Shown here: positions 45,238 to 57,808 of the stretch, one piece after another
How positions within the stretch are numbered: position 1 is the stretch's first letter
Layout of the letters: each line of letters opens with the position of its first letter
NCBI RefSeq assembly: GCF_900108405.1
Contig: NZ_FNXG01000001.1
Location: 744,001-808,000, forward strand
Length of the DNA: 64,000 nt
Reading direction: 5' to 3'
Origin: Paracoccus alkenifer
GTDB taxonomy: Bacteria; Pseudomonadota; Alphaproteobacteria; Rhodobacterales; Rhodobacteraceae
Notes under the pieces: generated by a model
Seen by the model: the letters and a program-made list of their open reading frames with translations, nothing else
Told to the model about the DNA's origin: nothing
Databases searched by the model: none
Program-made: the position numbers and the translations under genes

Positions 45238-46371
45238 ATGAGCCTTCGTCCCGTCTTCTTACTCACCACGGCCCTGGCGTTCGCAGCGCCGGCCGTCTTC
45301 GCACAGGAAGCGGCGGATCCCGGCGCAACCCCCCAGGCCGGCGTCGCCGCGGCCCCTGATTCGCCCGATGCGGAACTGCGCGCCGAAGCGGCAGAGTGGT
45401 TCGAGCCGATCCCCCGCGCAGCCGAGCTGCCCAGCGGCCGGCCGATGACCCAGCCGCGCATCGAGCTGGGCAAGACCCTGTTTTTCGACCCGCGGATGTC
45501 GCTGTCGGGCGTGTTCTCGTGCCAGTCCTGCCACAACGTGGGGCTTGGCGGCACCGACATGCTGGAAACCTCGGTCGGCCACGGCTGGCAGATGGGGCCC
45601 CGCAACTCGCCCACCATGCTGAACGCGGTGTTCAACGCCGCCCAGTTCTGGGACGGAAGGGCCGAGGACATGGCCGAACAGGCCAAGGGTCCGGTTCAGG
45701 CCGGGGTGGAAATGAACAACACCCCCGACAACCTGATCGAGACGCTGGAATCGATGCCGGGCTATGGCGAGCTGTTCGCCGCGGCATTCCCCAGCGAAGA
45801 GCAGCCGATCACCTTTGACAACTTTGCCCTGGCCATCGAGGCGTTCGAGGCGACGCTGATCACCCCCAACTCGGCCTTTGACCAGTGGCTGATGGGCATC
45901 GACGGCGCGATGAACGAACAGGAAAAGCGCGGCTTGCAGGCATATCTGGATGCCGGTTGCCAAAGCTGCCACGCGGGGGTGAACTTTGGCGGGCAGGAAT
46001 ACTATCCCTTTGGCCTGATCGAGGCGCCCGATGCCGATGTCCGCCCCGAGGGCGACGTGGGCCGCTTTGAAATCACCCAGACCGACGACGACCAGTATGT
46101 GTTCCGCGCGGCCCCCCTGCGCAACGTGGCCCTGACCCCGCCCTATTTCCACTCGGGCGTGATCTGGGAACTGGAAGACGCGGTGCGCATCATGTCCTCG
46201 GCGCAGCTCGGCACCGAGCTGACGGATGAGCAGGCCATGGACATCACGGCCTTCCTTGGGACGCTGACCGGCGAACAGCCGCAGATCGTCCACCCGATCC
46301 TGCCGGTTCGCGGGGCCGAGACGCCGCGGCCGCAGCCGATCACCCTGCCGGCAAACGCCCCGGCGGAATAA
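45238..46371 (+). CDS. ccpA: di-haem cytochrome c peroxidase
   Basis: The 377-aa periplasmic enzyme reduces hydrogen peroxide with electrons from cytochrome c. It has a signal peptide ending APAVFAQE, two haem sites (VFSCQSCHNVG near residue 97, DAGCQSCHAGVNFGG near 243), and FDPRMSLSG, FWDGRAEDMAEQAKGP and TPPYFHSGVIWELEDAVRIM typical of CcpA/MauG-type peroxidases. ATG 45238 is preceded by AAGGGAAG. Regulation by an FNR-type protein fits low-oxygen expression. Confidence 0.94.
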   Translation: MSLRPVFLLTTALAFAAPAVFAQEAADPGATPQAGVAAAPDSPDAELRAEAAEWFEPIPRAAELPSGRPMTQPRIELGKTLFFDPRMSLSGVFSCQSCHNVGLGGTDMLETSVGHGWQMGPRNSPTMLNAVFNAAQFWDGRAEDMAEQAKGPVQAGVEMNNTPDNLIETLESMPGYGELFAAAFPSEEQPITFDNFALAIEAFEATLITPNSAFDQWLMGIDGAMNEQEKRGLQAYLDAGCQSCHAGVNFGGQEYYPFGLIEAPDADVRPEGDVGRFEITQTDDDQYVFRAAPLRNVALTPPYFHSGVIWELEDAVRIMSSAQLGTELTDEQAMDITAFLGTLTGEQPQIVHPILPVRGAETPRPQPITLPANAPAE

Positions 46372-46533
46372 GCCGGGGGCGATGCAGGCGGCCCACCCAC
46401 CCGGGCCGCCCGCAGGCCGCAGACCACAGGGAGGTGGTGCGCAAACCACGCGCACCGCGCGGGGTCGCCGGTTGGCGGCCCCGTTGTCGTTGGCGCGCGC
46501 GCAGCAGCCATGCCGGGGGTCGCCCTGCATCCC

Positions 46534-46589
46534 GGGACATGCGGCGCGCGGGCGGCGCGGTAGGGACATGCCGCGCCCGGGCGGCGCGG
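46534..46589 (+). repeat. two tandem 27-bp imperfect repeats
   Basis: GGGACATG followed by a 19-bp GC-rich block occurs at 46534-46560 and 46563-46589, 25 of 27 bases identical, directly after the yceI stop in the convergent ccpA-yceI gap. It looks like a recent local duplication; a role in transcription termination is possible, but there is no T-run. Confidence 0.7.
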
Positions 46590-46590
46590 C

Positions 46591-47196
46591 TCAGCCCTTT
46601 TGCGCCTCGACGGCAATGCGGATCTTCAGCTCGTCCGACACCGCGGGGGCAAAGCCGCCCATGCCGAAATCGCTGCGCAGGATGCTGGTTTCGATGTCGA
46701 AGCCAACCGTCGGCTGCTCGGTCATCGGGCTGGGGCCGGCCTTGTTCAGTTCGACCTCAAGCCGGATCTCGCGCGTGACCCCGTTCAGGGTCAGATCGCC
46801 GAACACCTCGGCCTCGTCATCGTCCTTGACCTCGACCCGGGTCGAGCGAAAGCTCACCACGCTTTCGGGGGTCGAGGCATCGGCCAGCCCTTCGCCATAG
46901 ATGTCCTGATCCAGCGCGGGGGCGATGGTGCGGACCGCGCTCATCGGGAAACTGGCCTCGACGGTCGAGTTTTCGGGGGCTGCCGCGTCCAGCGTCACGC
47001 TGCCCTCGATCCCGTTGACGAAGCCGTGGCTGACCGAGAACCCCATGTGTTCATAGGAAAACACGATCTGGCTGTGTTCGGGATCGAACGGATAGGTGCC
47101 GCCGATCCCGTCCGGCGAATCCTGCGCGGCGACGGGGGCGGCCAGCAGCGCGGCAAGGGTAAGGGCAAGGGGGGAAAGCTGATGTTTCATCTTCAT
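46591..47196 (-). CDS. YceI family periplasmic protein
   Basis: The 201-aa protein has a signal peptide (MKMKHQLSPLALTLAALL... ending APVAAQDS) and a lipocalin-like YceI fold: FDPEHSQIVFSYEHMGFSVSH, FRSTRVEVKDDDEAEVFGDL, LNGVTREIRLEVELN and IETSILRSDFGMGGFAPAVS. YceI proteins bind polyisoprenoid or amide lipids. GGAG precedes ATG 47196; an ATG two codons later is an alternative. The longer upstream frame is spurious. Confidence 0.93.
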   Translation of the reverse strand: MKMKHQLSPLALTLAALLAAPVAAQDSPDGIGGTYPFDPEHSQIVFSYEHMGFSVSHGFVNGIEGSVTLDAAAPENSTVEASFPMSAVRTIAPALDQDIYGEGLADASTPESVVSFRSTRVEVKDDDEAEVFGDLTLNGVTREIRLEVELNKAGPSPMTEQPTVGFDIETSILRSDFGMGGFAPAVSDELKIRIAVEAQKG

Positions 47197-47428
47197 CTCA
47201 TCGCTCCGTGGGGGGACAGCACGACAACCGCCACCGCGCCCCGGTCGTTCCCCCGCGCGAGTCGTCGTTCCCCGCGCGGGGCGCTGCGAATCACCTTGCG
47301 CCGCGCCGCCCAGACCGTATAAGGCCCCATTCCTTTCCGCAGTTTTTGCGAAACCGGCGAAGCCTCTCGTGGCGGGGCGCGGAAAGGCTGACCCGCCTAT
47401 GAAGCCCGCCCGAGACGAAAGGGATGCC

Positions 47429-47875
47429 ATGCCGCTTTACGAGCATGTGCTGATCGCCCGCCAGGACCTGTCGAACGCGCAGGCCGAAGGGCTGATCGAA
47501 CATTTCTCGACCGTGCTGGCCGACAACGGCGGCACCGTCAAGGACAGCGAATACTGGGGCGTGCGCACGCTTGCCTACAAGATCAACAAGAACCGCAAGG
47601 GGCATTACGCCTTTCTGCGTTCGGACGCGCCCTCGGCCGCCGTGCAGGAAATGGAACGTCTGGCCCGGCTGCATGACGACGTGATGCGCGTGCTGACCAT
47701 CCGCGTGGACGAGCACAAGGACGGCCCCTCGGTCCAGATGCAGCGCCGGGACGACCGTGACCGTGGCGATCGTGGCGACCGCCGCGATTCGCGTGGCGAT
47801 CGTGACCGTGGTGGTGACCGTGACCGCGGCGGCGACCGTGACCGCGACGACCGCGCCCCCCGCAGCGACCGCTAG
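47429..47875 (+). CDS. rpsF: 30S ribosomal protein bS6 with Arg/Asp-rich tail
   Basis: The 148-aa protein starts MPLYEHVLIARQDLSNAQAEG and has the bS6 core (EYWGVRTLAYKINKNRKGHY, MERLARLHDDVMRVLTIRVDE), then about 45 residues of RD and RG repeats (RDRGDRGDRRD, RDRGGDRDRGGDRD) made of near-identical codons. The core is standard; the tail is longer and more charged than usual. It heads the rpsF-rpsR-rplI operon. Confidence 0.97.
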   Translation: MPLYEHVLIARQDLSNAQAEGLIEHFSTVLADNGGTVKDSEYWGVRTLAYKINKNRKGHYAFLRSDAPSAAVQEMERLARLHDDVMRVLTIRVDEHKDGPSVQMQRRDDRDRGDRGDRRDSRGDRDRGGDRDRGGDRDRDDRAPRSDR

Positions 47876-47890
47876 GAAAGGAACGACACC

Positions 47891-48118
47891 ATGGCGACCA
47901 AACCGTTTTTCCGCCGCCGGAAGGTCGATCCGTTCGGGGGCGACAACGCCCCGGCGATCGACTACAAGGACACCCGCCTGCTGCAACGCTATATCAGCGA
48001 ACGCGGCAAGATCGTGCCGTCGCGCATCACTGCGGTTTCGGCCAAGAACCAGCGCAAGCTGGCGCAGGCGATCAAGCGCGCGCGTTTTCTTGCGCTGCTG
48101 CCTTACGCCGTTAAGTGA
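47891..48118 (+). CDS. rpsR: 30S ribosomal protein bS18
   Basis: The 75-aa protein starts [20 protein letters not shown] and contains [22 protein letters not shown] and the [15 protein letters not shown] end. It binds bS6 in the 30S platform. GAAAGGAAC precedes ATG 47891. Confidence 0.98.
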   Translation: MATKPFFRRRKVDPFGGDNAPAIDYKDTRLLQRYISERGKIVPSRITAVSAKNQRKLAQAIKRARFLALLPYAVK

Positions 48119-48129
48119 GGAGCTGACCC

Positions 48130-48720
48130 ATGCAAGTCATTCTGCTGGAACGCGTGGCCAAGCTGGGCCAGATGGGCGAGGTGGTGAACGTCAAGCAGGG
48201 GTTCGCCCGCAACTACCTGCTGCCGCAGGGCAAGGCGCTGCGTGCCTCTGACGCCAACATCGCCGCCTTTGAGGCCCGCAAGGCCGAACTGGCCAGCCGC
48301 AACGACGATACCCGCGCCGAGGCGCAGAAGATCGCCGAGACGCTGGACGGCAAGAGCTTTGTCATCATCCGCTCGGCGTCGGACGCCGGGGCGCTGTATG
48401 GCTCGGTGACGCCGCGCGACGTGGCCGAGGCCGCCGAGGCCGAGGGCTTTGCCGTCGAGCGCCGTTCGGTGGTGCTGGCCGGCCCGATCAAATTTCTGGG
48501 CCTGCACGAGGTCAGCATCCACCTGCACCCCGAAGTCGAGGCGCAGGTCACGCTGAACGTCGCACGCTCGCCCGAAGAGGCCGAGTTGCAGGCGTCGGGC
48601 AAGTCCATCCAGGAACTCGCCGCCGAAGAGGACGCCGCCGCCGAATTCGAGATCGCCGAACTGTTCGACGACATCGGCTCGGCCGGGCGCGACGACGACG
48701 AAGGACCGCTGGGCGAATAA
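48130..48720 (+). CDS. rplI: 50S ribosomal protein bL9, with C-terminal extension
   Basis: The 196-aa protein starts [20 protein letters not shown] with the N-domain signature [20 protein letters not shown], a central helix and the C-domain ([34 protein letters not shown]). About 45 acidic residues follow the usual 150-residue protein, as in several Rhodobacteraceae. Last gene of the operon. Confidence 0.97.
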   Translation: MQVILLERVAKLGQMGEVVNVKQGFARNYLLPQGKALRASDANIAAFEARKAELASRNDDTRAEAQKIAETLDGKSFVIIRSASDAGALYGSVTPRDVAEAAEAEGFAVERRSVVLAGPIKFLGLHEVSIHLHPEVEAQVTLNVARSPEEAELQASGKSIQELAAEEDAAAEFEIAELFDDIGSAGRDDDEGPLGE

Positions 48721-48745
48721 GCCGCGCCCCCCGGACCATCACCTG

Positions 48746-48778
48746 AAACCGCGCCGCATTCCGGCGCGGTTTCTTTTT
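48746..48778 (+). terminator. terminator of the rpsF-rpsR-rplI operon
   Basis: AAACCGCGCCG at 48746-48756 and CGGCGCGGTTT at 48762-48772 form an 11-bp stem with a 5-nt loop, followed by a T-rich run. Confidence 0.9.
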
Positions 48779-48877
48779 GCGTATGCGCCTGGGGTTCGGG
48801 CGGGAACGATCCCGGCGGCCCAAGGGTTGAAAGGGCAAGAAACGGCCACAACCATGGCCTCAGCAAGGATTTCTTTC

Positions 48878-49720
48878 ATGGCCGACAGCGACCATCTGCC
48901 GCATAATACCCATATTCCCGCGGGTGGCGGGCAGCGCGCCCCGCGTCTGGAATCGCGCCGCATCCCGCCGCATGGCGACGTCTCGCCCGAAGGGGACCGG
49001 ATCTGGCCGCAGCCGTCGAACACTGCCCGGCTGCTGGTCTATGGCGGCACGGCGCTGGGGGTGGCGGCGGCGACCGCGGCCGGGGTTCTGGCCGTTCGCA
49101 AGATTGCGGATCTGGTCTCGGGCAACGACGCCCTTGATCGCGAGGCTGATCGCGCCGCGGAACAGGCGGCAGAACGCGCCCGTGCGCGGGTCTATGCCGC
49201 GGCGAAATCCGCGCCCTCTGCCCGCGCCACGGCCGCGCCCCGCTTTTCCGCCATGCCGGAACCCGCCGCTGACGAGCTGCGCGCCCGCCGCCGGATGCGC
49301 CAAGATGCCCCCACCCGCCGCCCGCCGCATGAAAAACCCCGCGCACAGGGTGGCCCGCCCCGCCCCGACCCCTCGCCGCGAACCGCGCGCAAACAGGGTT
49401 TTCTTGACGAGGTCGAAAGCAACGCCCAGCGGGTGACGCGCACCATAAACGAGGTCGCGGGCGCGGTCGGCGCGGCCATCACCGGGTTTCGGTCGGTCGC
49501 CGCACAGGCCGACAGCATCATGCGCGAATTCGGAGGCGCAGCCGACCAGCTGCGCAGCTTTTTGGGCAGCCACGCCGCAGAATCCCCGGAACGCCGCCGG
49601 ACGGGGACCGCAGGCTTTCGGCCCCGACCCGGACACAACGGGCCGGACGCCCCCATCCCCCAGAACCCCGTCCCTCAGAACCCAGCCCCGCCGGACGATC
49701 CCCGAATCCATCGTCTGTGA
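48878..49720 (+). CDS. single-pass membrane protein of unknown function
   Basis: The 280-aa protein has an acidic and basic N-terminus, one hydrophobic segment (LLVYGGTALGVAAATAAGVL, about residues 50-70), an Ala/Arg-rich linker and a helical C-terminal region (QGFLDEVESNAQRVTRTINEV, then AADQLRSFLGSH), followed by Pro-rich repeats (PQNPVPQNPAP). I recognise no family, though the general form (one helix near the N-terminus, amphipathic helix behind it) recalls membrane organisation proteins. ATG 48878 follows AAGGAT; an ATG at 48827 is less well placed. It precedes the YihY gene by 13 bp and may be co-transcribed. Confidence 0.7.
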   Translation: MADSDHLPHNTHIPAGGGQRAPRLESRRIPPHGDVSPEGDRIWPQPSNTARLLVYGGTALGVAAATAAGVLAVRKIADLVSGNDALDREADRAAEQAAERARARVYAAAKSAPSARATAAPRFSAMPEPAADELRARRRMRQDAPTRRPPHEKPRAQGGPPRPDPSPRTARKQGFLDEVESNAQRVTRTINEVAGAVGAAITGFRSVAAQADSIMREFGGAADQLRSFLGSHAAESPERRRTGTAGFRPRPGHNGPDAPIPQNPVPQNPAPPDDPRIHRL

Positions 49721-49733
49721 CGGGCCGGACATC

Positions 49734-50798
49734 ATGCCACAGGCCCCCTTTGGTCCCGCCGGTTCCGGGACGGACAAAAGCACCGACATCCTTGGCGCGC
49801 TGCTTGGCCCGCTGCCCGAGGGCTGGCGCGAGAGCCGGCCCACGGCCGCAGCCCCCGGGGCGGCCAAAACCCACCCGGCCCCGCCGCCCCGAGCGCCCGG
49901 CGCCCCCGAAACCCCATGGCAGCTTGGCCGCGACAGCTGGATGGCGGTGGTCAAGCGCGTGATCCACCAATTCAGCAGCGACCGGGTCACCTCGGTCGCG
50001 GGCGGGGTCACGTTTTTCGGCCTGCTCGCGCTGTTTCCCGCGATCACCGCGCTGGTGTCGATTTACGCGCTGCTCGCCGATCCCTCAACCATCGCCGGCA
50101 ATCTGGAAATGCTGGATCAGGTGCTGCCCGAGGGCGCGATGGAGTTGATCGAGGGACAGGTGAGCGCGATCGCCTCGGCCTCGGGCACCTCGCTGTCGAT
50201 TGCCGGCGTCGTGGCGATCCTGGCCGCGCTGTGGACCGCCAACGGCGGGATGAAGGCGCTGATCGAGGCGATGAACATCGCCTGGTTCGAGACCGAGAAA
50301 CGCGGCTTTATCCGCCTGAACCTGATGTCGATGGCGATGACGCTGGGCGCCATTCTGGGTATTGTTGTCATGCTGGCGATGATCGCGGTGCTGCCCATCC
50401 TGCTGAACACGGTGCTGGCCGGGGGCTGGGGGGAAACGGTTGTCGGGCTGCTGCGCTGGCCGCTGCTGGTGGGGCTGCTGCTGGTGGGGCTGGCGGTGCT
50501 TTATCGCTTTGGCCCCAGCAAGGACGATGCGGTGTGGCAATGGATTTCGCCCGGCGCGCTGCTGGCGACCGCCGGGCTGCTGGTGGCCTCGGCGCTGTTT
50601 TCCTTTTACGCGTCGAATTTCGCCAATTATAACGAGACTTACGGCTCGCTCGGCGCGGCCATCGTCACCATGATGTGGCTGTGGATCGCGGCCATGGTGG
50701 TGCTGGTCGGGGCAGAGCTGAATTCCGAGATCGAGCGCCAGATCAAGATCGAGAACGGGGTCGAGCCAAAGGACGACGGCGACCTGTCCGGGAACTGA
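49734..50798 (+). CDS. YihY/virulence factor BrkB family membrane protein
   Basis: The 354-aa protein has a Pro/Ala-rich N-terminal arm of about 65 residues, then the YihY/BrkB domain with six hydrophobic segments: VTSVAGGVTFFGLLALFPAI near the start, LAALWTANGGMKALIEAMN, WQWISPGALLATAGLLVASA and YNETYGSLGAAIVTMMWLWI. BrkB-type proteins were first linked to serum resistance; the biochemical role remains open (the old RNase BN name was an error). Confidence 0.94.
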   Translation: MPQAPFGPAGSGTDKSTDILGALLGPLPEGWRESRPTAAAPGAAKTHPAPPPRAPGAPETPWQLGRDSWMAVVKRVIHQFSSDRVTSVAGGVTFFGLLALFPAITALVSIYALLADPSTIAGNLEMLDQVLPEGAMELIEGQVSAIASASGTSLSIAGVVAILAALWTANGGMKALIEAMNIAWFETEKRGFIRLNLMSMAMTLGAILGIVVMLAMIAVLPILLNTVLAGGWGETVVGLLRWPLLVGLLLVGLAVLYRFGPSKDDAVWQWISPGALLATAGLLVASALFSFYASNFANYNETYGSLGAAIVTMMWLWIAAMVVLVGAELNSEIERQIKIENGVEPKDDGDLSGN

Positions 50799-50829
50799 AA
50801 AGGGCCGCCCCGATGGGCGGCCCTTTCAG
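50795..50829. terminator. bidirectional terminator between YihY gene and tig
   Basis: CTGAAA and GGGCCGCCC at 50795-50810 pair with GGGCGGCCC and TTTCAG at 50815-50829 (one bulged A), with A-rich and T-rich flanks, so it can serve both convergent genes. Confidence 0.9.
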
Positions 50830-50847
50830 AGGTCGGATGCAGGAATC

Positions 50848-52182
50848 TCAGATTTCGTCCAGAGATTCCATTGCTTTTTCAAGCTCTTCCTTGGTCACGG
50901 CGCGCTCGGTCACCTTGGCGCCGGCGATGATGTGGTCGACAACCTTGTCTTCAAAGATCGGGGCGCGCAGCTGCTGGCGGGCGGCCTCGTTCTGCTGGAT
51001 GAATTCAAAGAAGGCGCGTTCCTGACCGGGGAAGTTGCGGGCCTGGTTCAGCACCGCCTGGGTCATTTCCTGATCGCTGACGGTGATTTCGGCCTTTTGC
51101 CCGACATCGGCCAAAAGCAGCCCCAGACGAACGCGGCGCTCGGCCAGTTTCTTGTGCTCGTCGGTCGCCTCGATCTCGCCGTGGTTGTGGCCCTGTTCCT
51201 CGGGGTGATCCTCGTGCCACAGCTGGTGGGCGATCTGCGCGGCCTCGGCCTCGACCAGCGATTCCGGCAGCTCGAAGCTGACCAGCTCGTCCAGACGGTC
51301 GAGCAGCGCGCGCTTGACCAGCGCCCGCGCGGCGCCCTGATATTCGGCGCCCAGCCGGTCCGAGATCTGGGTTTTCAGCGCATCGAGGCTTTCGGCGCCG
51401 AAACGCTTGGCCAGCTCGTCGTCGATTTCCGCGGCTTTCGGCGATTTGACGGCGTGGATTTTCGTTTCAAAGACCGCAGCCTTGCCCTTGAGATGGGGGG
51501 CGCCGTAATCCTCGGGGAAGGTCACGTTGACGTTGATTTCGTCGCCCGGCTTGGCGCCGGTCAGCTGGTCCTCGAAGCCCGGGATGAAGGAACCCGAGCC
51601 CAGCACCAGCGGATAACCCTCGGCGGTGCCGCCCTCGAACGCCTCGCCGTCGACCATGCCCTTGAAGTCGATGGTGACCTGATCGCCCGACTGCGCGGGT
51701 TCGCCCTCGGCCCGATCCTCGAAGTTCTGGGCGTTTTTCGCCAGATTTTCAAGCGCTTCGGTGACGGCGGATTCTTCCGGTGCGACGGTCAGGCGTTCCA
51801 GTTCCACGCCGGACAGGTCGGTTTCGGGGATCTCGGGCAGCAGTTCGTACGAGACGTTGACGACGACATCGTCGCCCTCGGTCCAGTTCTCGCCGTTTTC
51901 CATCTCGATCTTGGGCTGCATGGCGGGGCGGACGTTGCCCTCGGCCATGTGAGCGTTGATCGCGTCGTCGATGGTTTTCTGCATCGCGTCGCCCATGACC
52001 CGCTGACCATAGGTCTTTTTCAGCAGCGCCATCGGCACCTTGCCCTTGCGGAACCCCTTCATCTCGATCTGGGGCTGGGCCTCGGCCAGCTGGCGGTCCA
52101 CCTCGGCGGCAAGCTCGGCCGCGGGCAGGGTGAAGCGGTAGCCGCGCTTGAGACCTTGGTTCAGGGTTTCCGTGACCTGCAT
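50848..52182 (-). CDS. tig: trigger factor
   Basis: The 444-aa ribosome-associated chaperone has the N-domain signature [17 protein letters not shown] (residues about 43-59), a FKBP-type domain ([20 protein letters not shown]), and the helical C-domain with LYKLAEQ-like [19 protein letters not shown]. It starts [20 protein letters not shown]. The tRNA-Leu lies just upstream on the same strand. Confidence 0.97.
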   Translation of the reverse strand: MQVTETLNQGLKRGYRFTLPAAELAAEVDRQLAEAQPQIEMKGFRKGKVPMALLKKTYGQRVMGDAMQKTIDDAINAHMAEGNVRPAMQPKIEMENGENWTEGDDVVVNVSYELLPEIPETDLSGVELERLTVAPEESAVTEALENLAKNAQNFEDRAEGEPAQSGDQVTIDFKGMVDGEAFEGGTAEGYPLVLGSGSFIPGFEDQLTGAKPGDEINVNVTFPEDYGAPHLKGKAAVFETKIHAVKSPKAAEIDDELAKRFGAESLDALKTQISDRLGAEYQGAARALVKRALLDRLDELVSFELPESLVEAEAAQIAHQLWHEDHPEEQGHNHGEIEATDEHKKLAERRVRLGLLLADVGQKAEITVSDQEMTQAVLNQARNFPGQERAFFEFIQQNEAARQQLRAPIFEDKVVDHIIAGAKVTERAVTKEELEKAMESLDEI

Positions 52183-52204
52183 ATCCGTTCCTTCGTTTCC
52201 ATCC

Positions 52205-52289
52205 TGGTGCGGGTGGAGGGACTTGAACCCCCACGCCTTGCGGCGCCAGAACCTAAATCTGGTGCGTCTGCCAGTTCCGCCACACCCGC
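52205..52289 (-). tRNA. tRNA-Leu (UAG), CCA encoded
   Basis: The minus-strand cloverleaf starts GCGGGTG at 52289, has anticodon arm CCAGA-TTTAGGT-TCTGG (anticodon TAG), a long variable arm (GCGCCGCAAGGCGT region), T-arm GGGTTCAAGTCCC and the matching CACCCGC with discriminator A at 52208 and CCA at 52207-52205. Length 85 nt fits a class II tRNA. Confidence 0.97.
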
Positions 52290-52312
52290 AATTCCTGCCC
52301 GGACGGGCCTGA

Positions 52313-54466
<2,154 letters not shown>

Positions 54467-54510
54467 GCCAACCGAACCCGCCGCAAGACGCGGCAAAGGA
54501 GACGACACCG

Positions 54511-55920
54511 ATGAAAACCGTCGCCGAAGTGCTGGAACTGCTGGCCGCCGAACAGGTGGCCTATGTCGATATCCGCTTCACCGACCCCCGCGGCACGCTG
54601 CATCACGTCACGCTGGACGTGGATCTGGTGGACGAGGATTTCTTTGAGGAAGGGCTGATGTTCGACGGCAGCTCGATCGCGGGATGGAAGTCGATCGACC
54701 AGTCGGACATGAAGCTGATGCCCGACCCCTCCAGCGCCTATCTGGATCCGTTCTACGCCGAAAAAACCCTGTGCCTGCATTGCTCTGTGGCCGAGCCCGA
54801 CACCGGCGAGCCCTATTCCCGCGACCCCCGCGGCACCGCCGTCAAGGCCGAGGCCTGGTTGAAGGCCAGCGGCATCGGCGATGTGGCCTGGTTCGGACCC
54901 GAGGCCGAATTCTTTCTGTTCGACGACGTGCGGTTTTCCGTCACTCCGCAAAAGGTGGCCTATCAGGTCGATGCGGTCTCGGCCGCGTGGAACACCGACA
55001 CAAGTTATGACATGGGCAATCAGGGACATCGCGCGCCCTTCAAGGGCGGCTATGTGCCGGTGAACCCGGTCGATGACGGCCAGGACATCCGCAGCGAGAT
55101 GCTGTCCACGCTCAAACGGATCGGCATCAAGGTCGACAAGCACCACCACGAGGTCGCCACCTGCCAGCACGAGCTGGGCACCATCTTTGGCGGGCTGGTG
55201 GAACAGGCCGACAACCTGCAAAAGCTGAAATACGTCATCCACAACGTGGCCCATGCCTATGGCAAGACCGCGACCTTTATGCCGAAGCCGATCAAGGGCG
55301 ACAACGGGTCGGGGATGCACGTCAACATGTCGATCTGGAAAAACGGCAAGCCGCTGTTTTCCGGCGACAAATATGCAGACCTGTCGCAAGAGGCGCTGTG
55401 GTTCATCGGCGGTATCCTGCGCCACGCCAAGGCGCTGAACGCGCTGACCAACCCCTCGACCAACAGCTACAAGCGGCTGGTTCCGGGGTTCGAGGCGCCG
55501 GTGCTGCGGGCCTATTCCGCGCGCAACCGTTCGGGCGCGGTGCGGATTCCGTGGACCGAAAGCCCCAAGGCCAAGCGGGTCGAGGCGCGGTTTCCCGACC
55601 CTTCGGCCAACCCCTATCTGGCCTTTTCGGCGCTGCTGATGGCGGGGCTGGACGGGATCCGCAACAAGATCGACCCCGGCCCGGCCTCGGACAAGGATCT
55701 GTATGACCTGCCCCCCGAGGAACTGGCCGGCATCCCCACGGTCTGCGGCAGCCTGCGCGAGGCGCTGGACGAGCTGGAAAACGACATGGATTTCCTGCTG
55801 GCCGGAGACGTGTTCACCCGCGACCAGCTGGAGGCCTATATCCGGCTGAAACGCGGCGAGGTCGAGGCGTTCGAGCAGACCCCTCACCCCATCGAATACG
55901 CGATGTATTTCAGCTGCTAG
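54511..55920 (+). CDS. glnA: glutamine synthetase type I
   Basis: The 469-aa enzyme has FDGSSIAGWKSIDQSDM, WFGPEAEFFLFDDV, KGDNGSGMHVNMSIWKNGK and NPSTNSYKRLVPGFEAP (active-site and metal residues). The adenylylation Tyr lies in KDLYDLPPEE near the end, so the enzyme should be regulated by GlnE. AAAGGAG precedes ATG 54511. glnB-glnA is the usual alphaproteobacterial operon. Confidence 0.99.
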   Translation: MKTVAEVLELLAAEQVAYVDIRFTDPRGTLHHVTLDVDLVDEDFFEEGLMFDGSSIAGWKSIDQSDMKLMPDPSSAYLDPFYAEKTLCLHCSVAEPDTGEPYSRDPRGTAVKAEAWLKASGIGDVAWFGPEAEFFLFDDVRFSVTPQKVAYQVDAVSAAWNTDTSYDMGNQGHRAPFKGGYVPVNPVDDGQDIRSEMLSTLKRIGIKVDKHHHEVATCQHELGTIFGGLVEQADNLQKLKYVIHNVAHAYGKTATFMPKPIKGDNGSGMHVNMSIWKNGKPLFSGDKYADLSQEALWFIGGILRHAKALNALTNPSTNSYKRLVPGFEAPVLRAYSARNRSGAVRIPWTESPKAKRVEARFPDPSANPYLAFSALLMAGLDGIRNKIDPGPASDKDLYDLPPEELAGIPTVCGSLREALDELENDMDFLLAGDVFTRDQLEAYIRLKRGEVEAFEQTPHPIEYAMYFSC

Positions 55921-55961
55921 GCGTCAACGGCAGGCACGCCCCCCGCGTGCCTGCCCCCACC

Positions 55962-56288
55962 TCATAACCCGCCCAGCTCCTGCGCCAGCAGGTAATACAT
56001 CACCGCCCGGTGCTTGTTGCGGTTGGCCGAACCATAGGTCTCGACCGCCTTTTTCAGCGCCGCGTCGATCCTGGCCTCATCGGTCGCGCCCAGCTTTTTC
56101 TTGCAGAAATTCTCGCGCACCCGCTCCATCTCTTGCGGATCGGATGACGCGACGGTCGAGGCGTCGGCAAGGTAGATCGACGGGCCGCAGGCCTCGGTCG
56201 CCTTTTCCAGCAGCGCCATGTCCGGCTGGATCCCCAGATTGCGCAGGTCGCCCGCGTATTTCTCGATCAGTTCCTCACGCCGTCCCAT
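55962..56288 (-). CDS. DUF2853 family protein
   Basis: The 108-aa helical protein has RREELIEKYAGDLRNLGIQP, LLEKATEACGPSIYLADAST and NKHRAVMYYLLAQELG, the DUF2853 pattern found in many alphaproteobacteria and Bacteroidetes. No function is known. It is transcribed alone, convergent with glnA. Confidence 0.88.
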   Translation of the reverse strand: MGRREELIEKYAGDLRNLGIQPDMALLEKATEACGPSIYLADASTVASSDPQEMERVRENFCKKKLGATDEARIDAALKKAVETYGSANRNKHRAVMYYLLAQELGGL

Positions 56289-56434
56289 CGCCTACTCCTT
56301 TGCTATGCAGGTCACTTGGGATACGGCAGGCGATGGACAAACAAATGTCAAGCGGCAGAACCGCCAGCCTGCAAGAGTTGCGACTTGCCGGGCCGGGGGC
56401 TAACAGACCGCAGGTCTTGAAAGGAAACCCCCGG

Positions 56435-57742
<1,308 letters not shown>

Positions 57743-57808
57743 CCCGTTCACCGAAGATTAAGGGGTCGCGTGCCAGATTGCCCTGACGATGATTCGACGG
57801 GGACAGGC

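Noticed and set aside
47750..47875. Repeats at the rpsF end considered as a CRISPR or tandem array
   Set aside because: Units are short, irregular and keep the rpsF reading frame; they encode the RD/RG tail.
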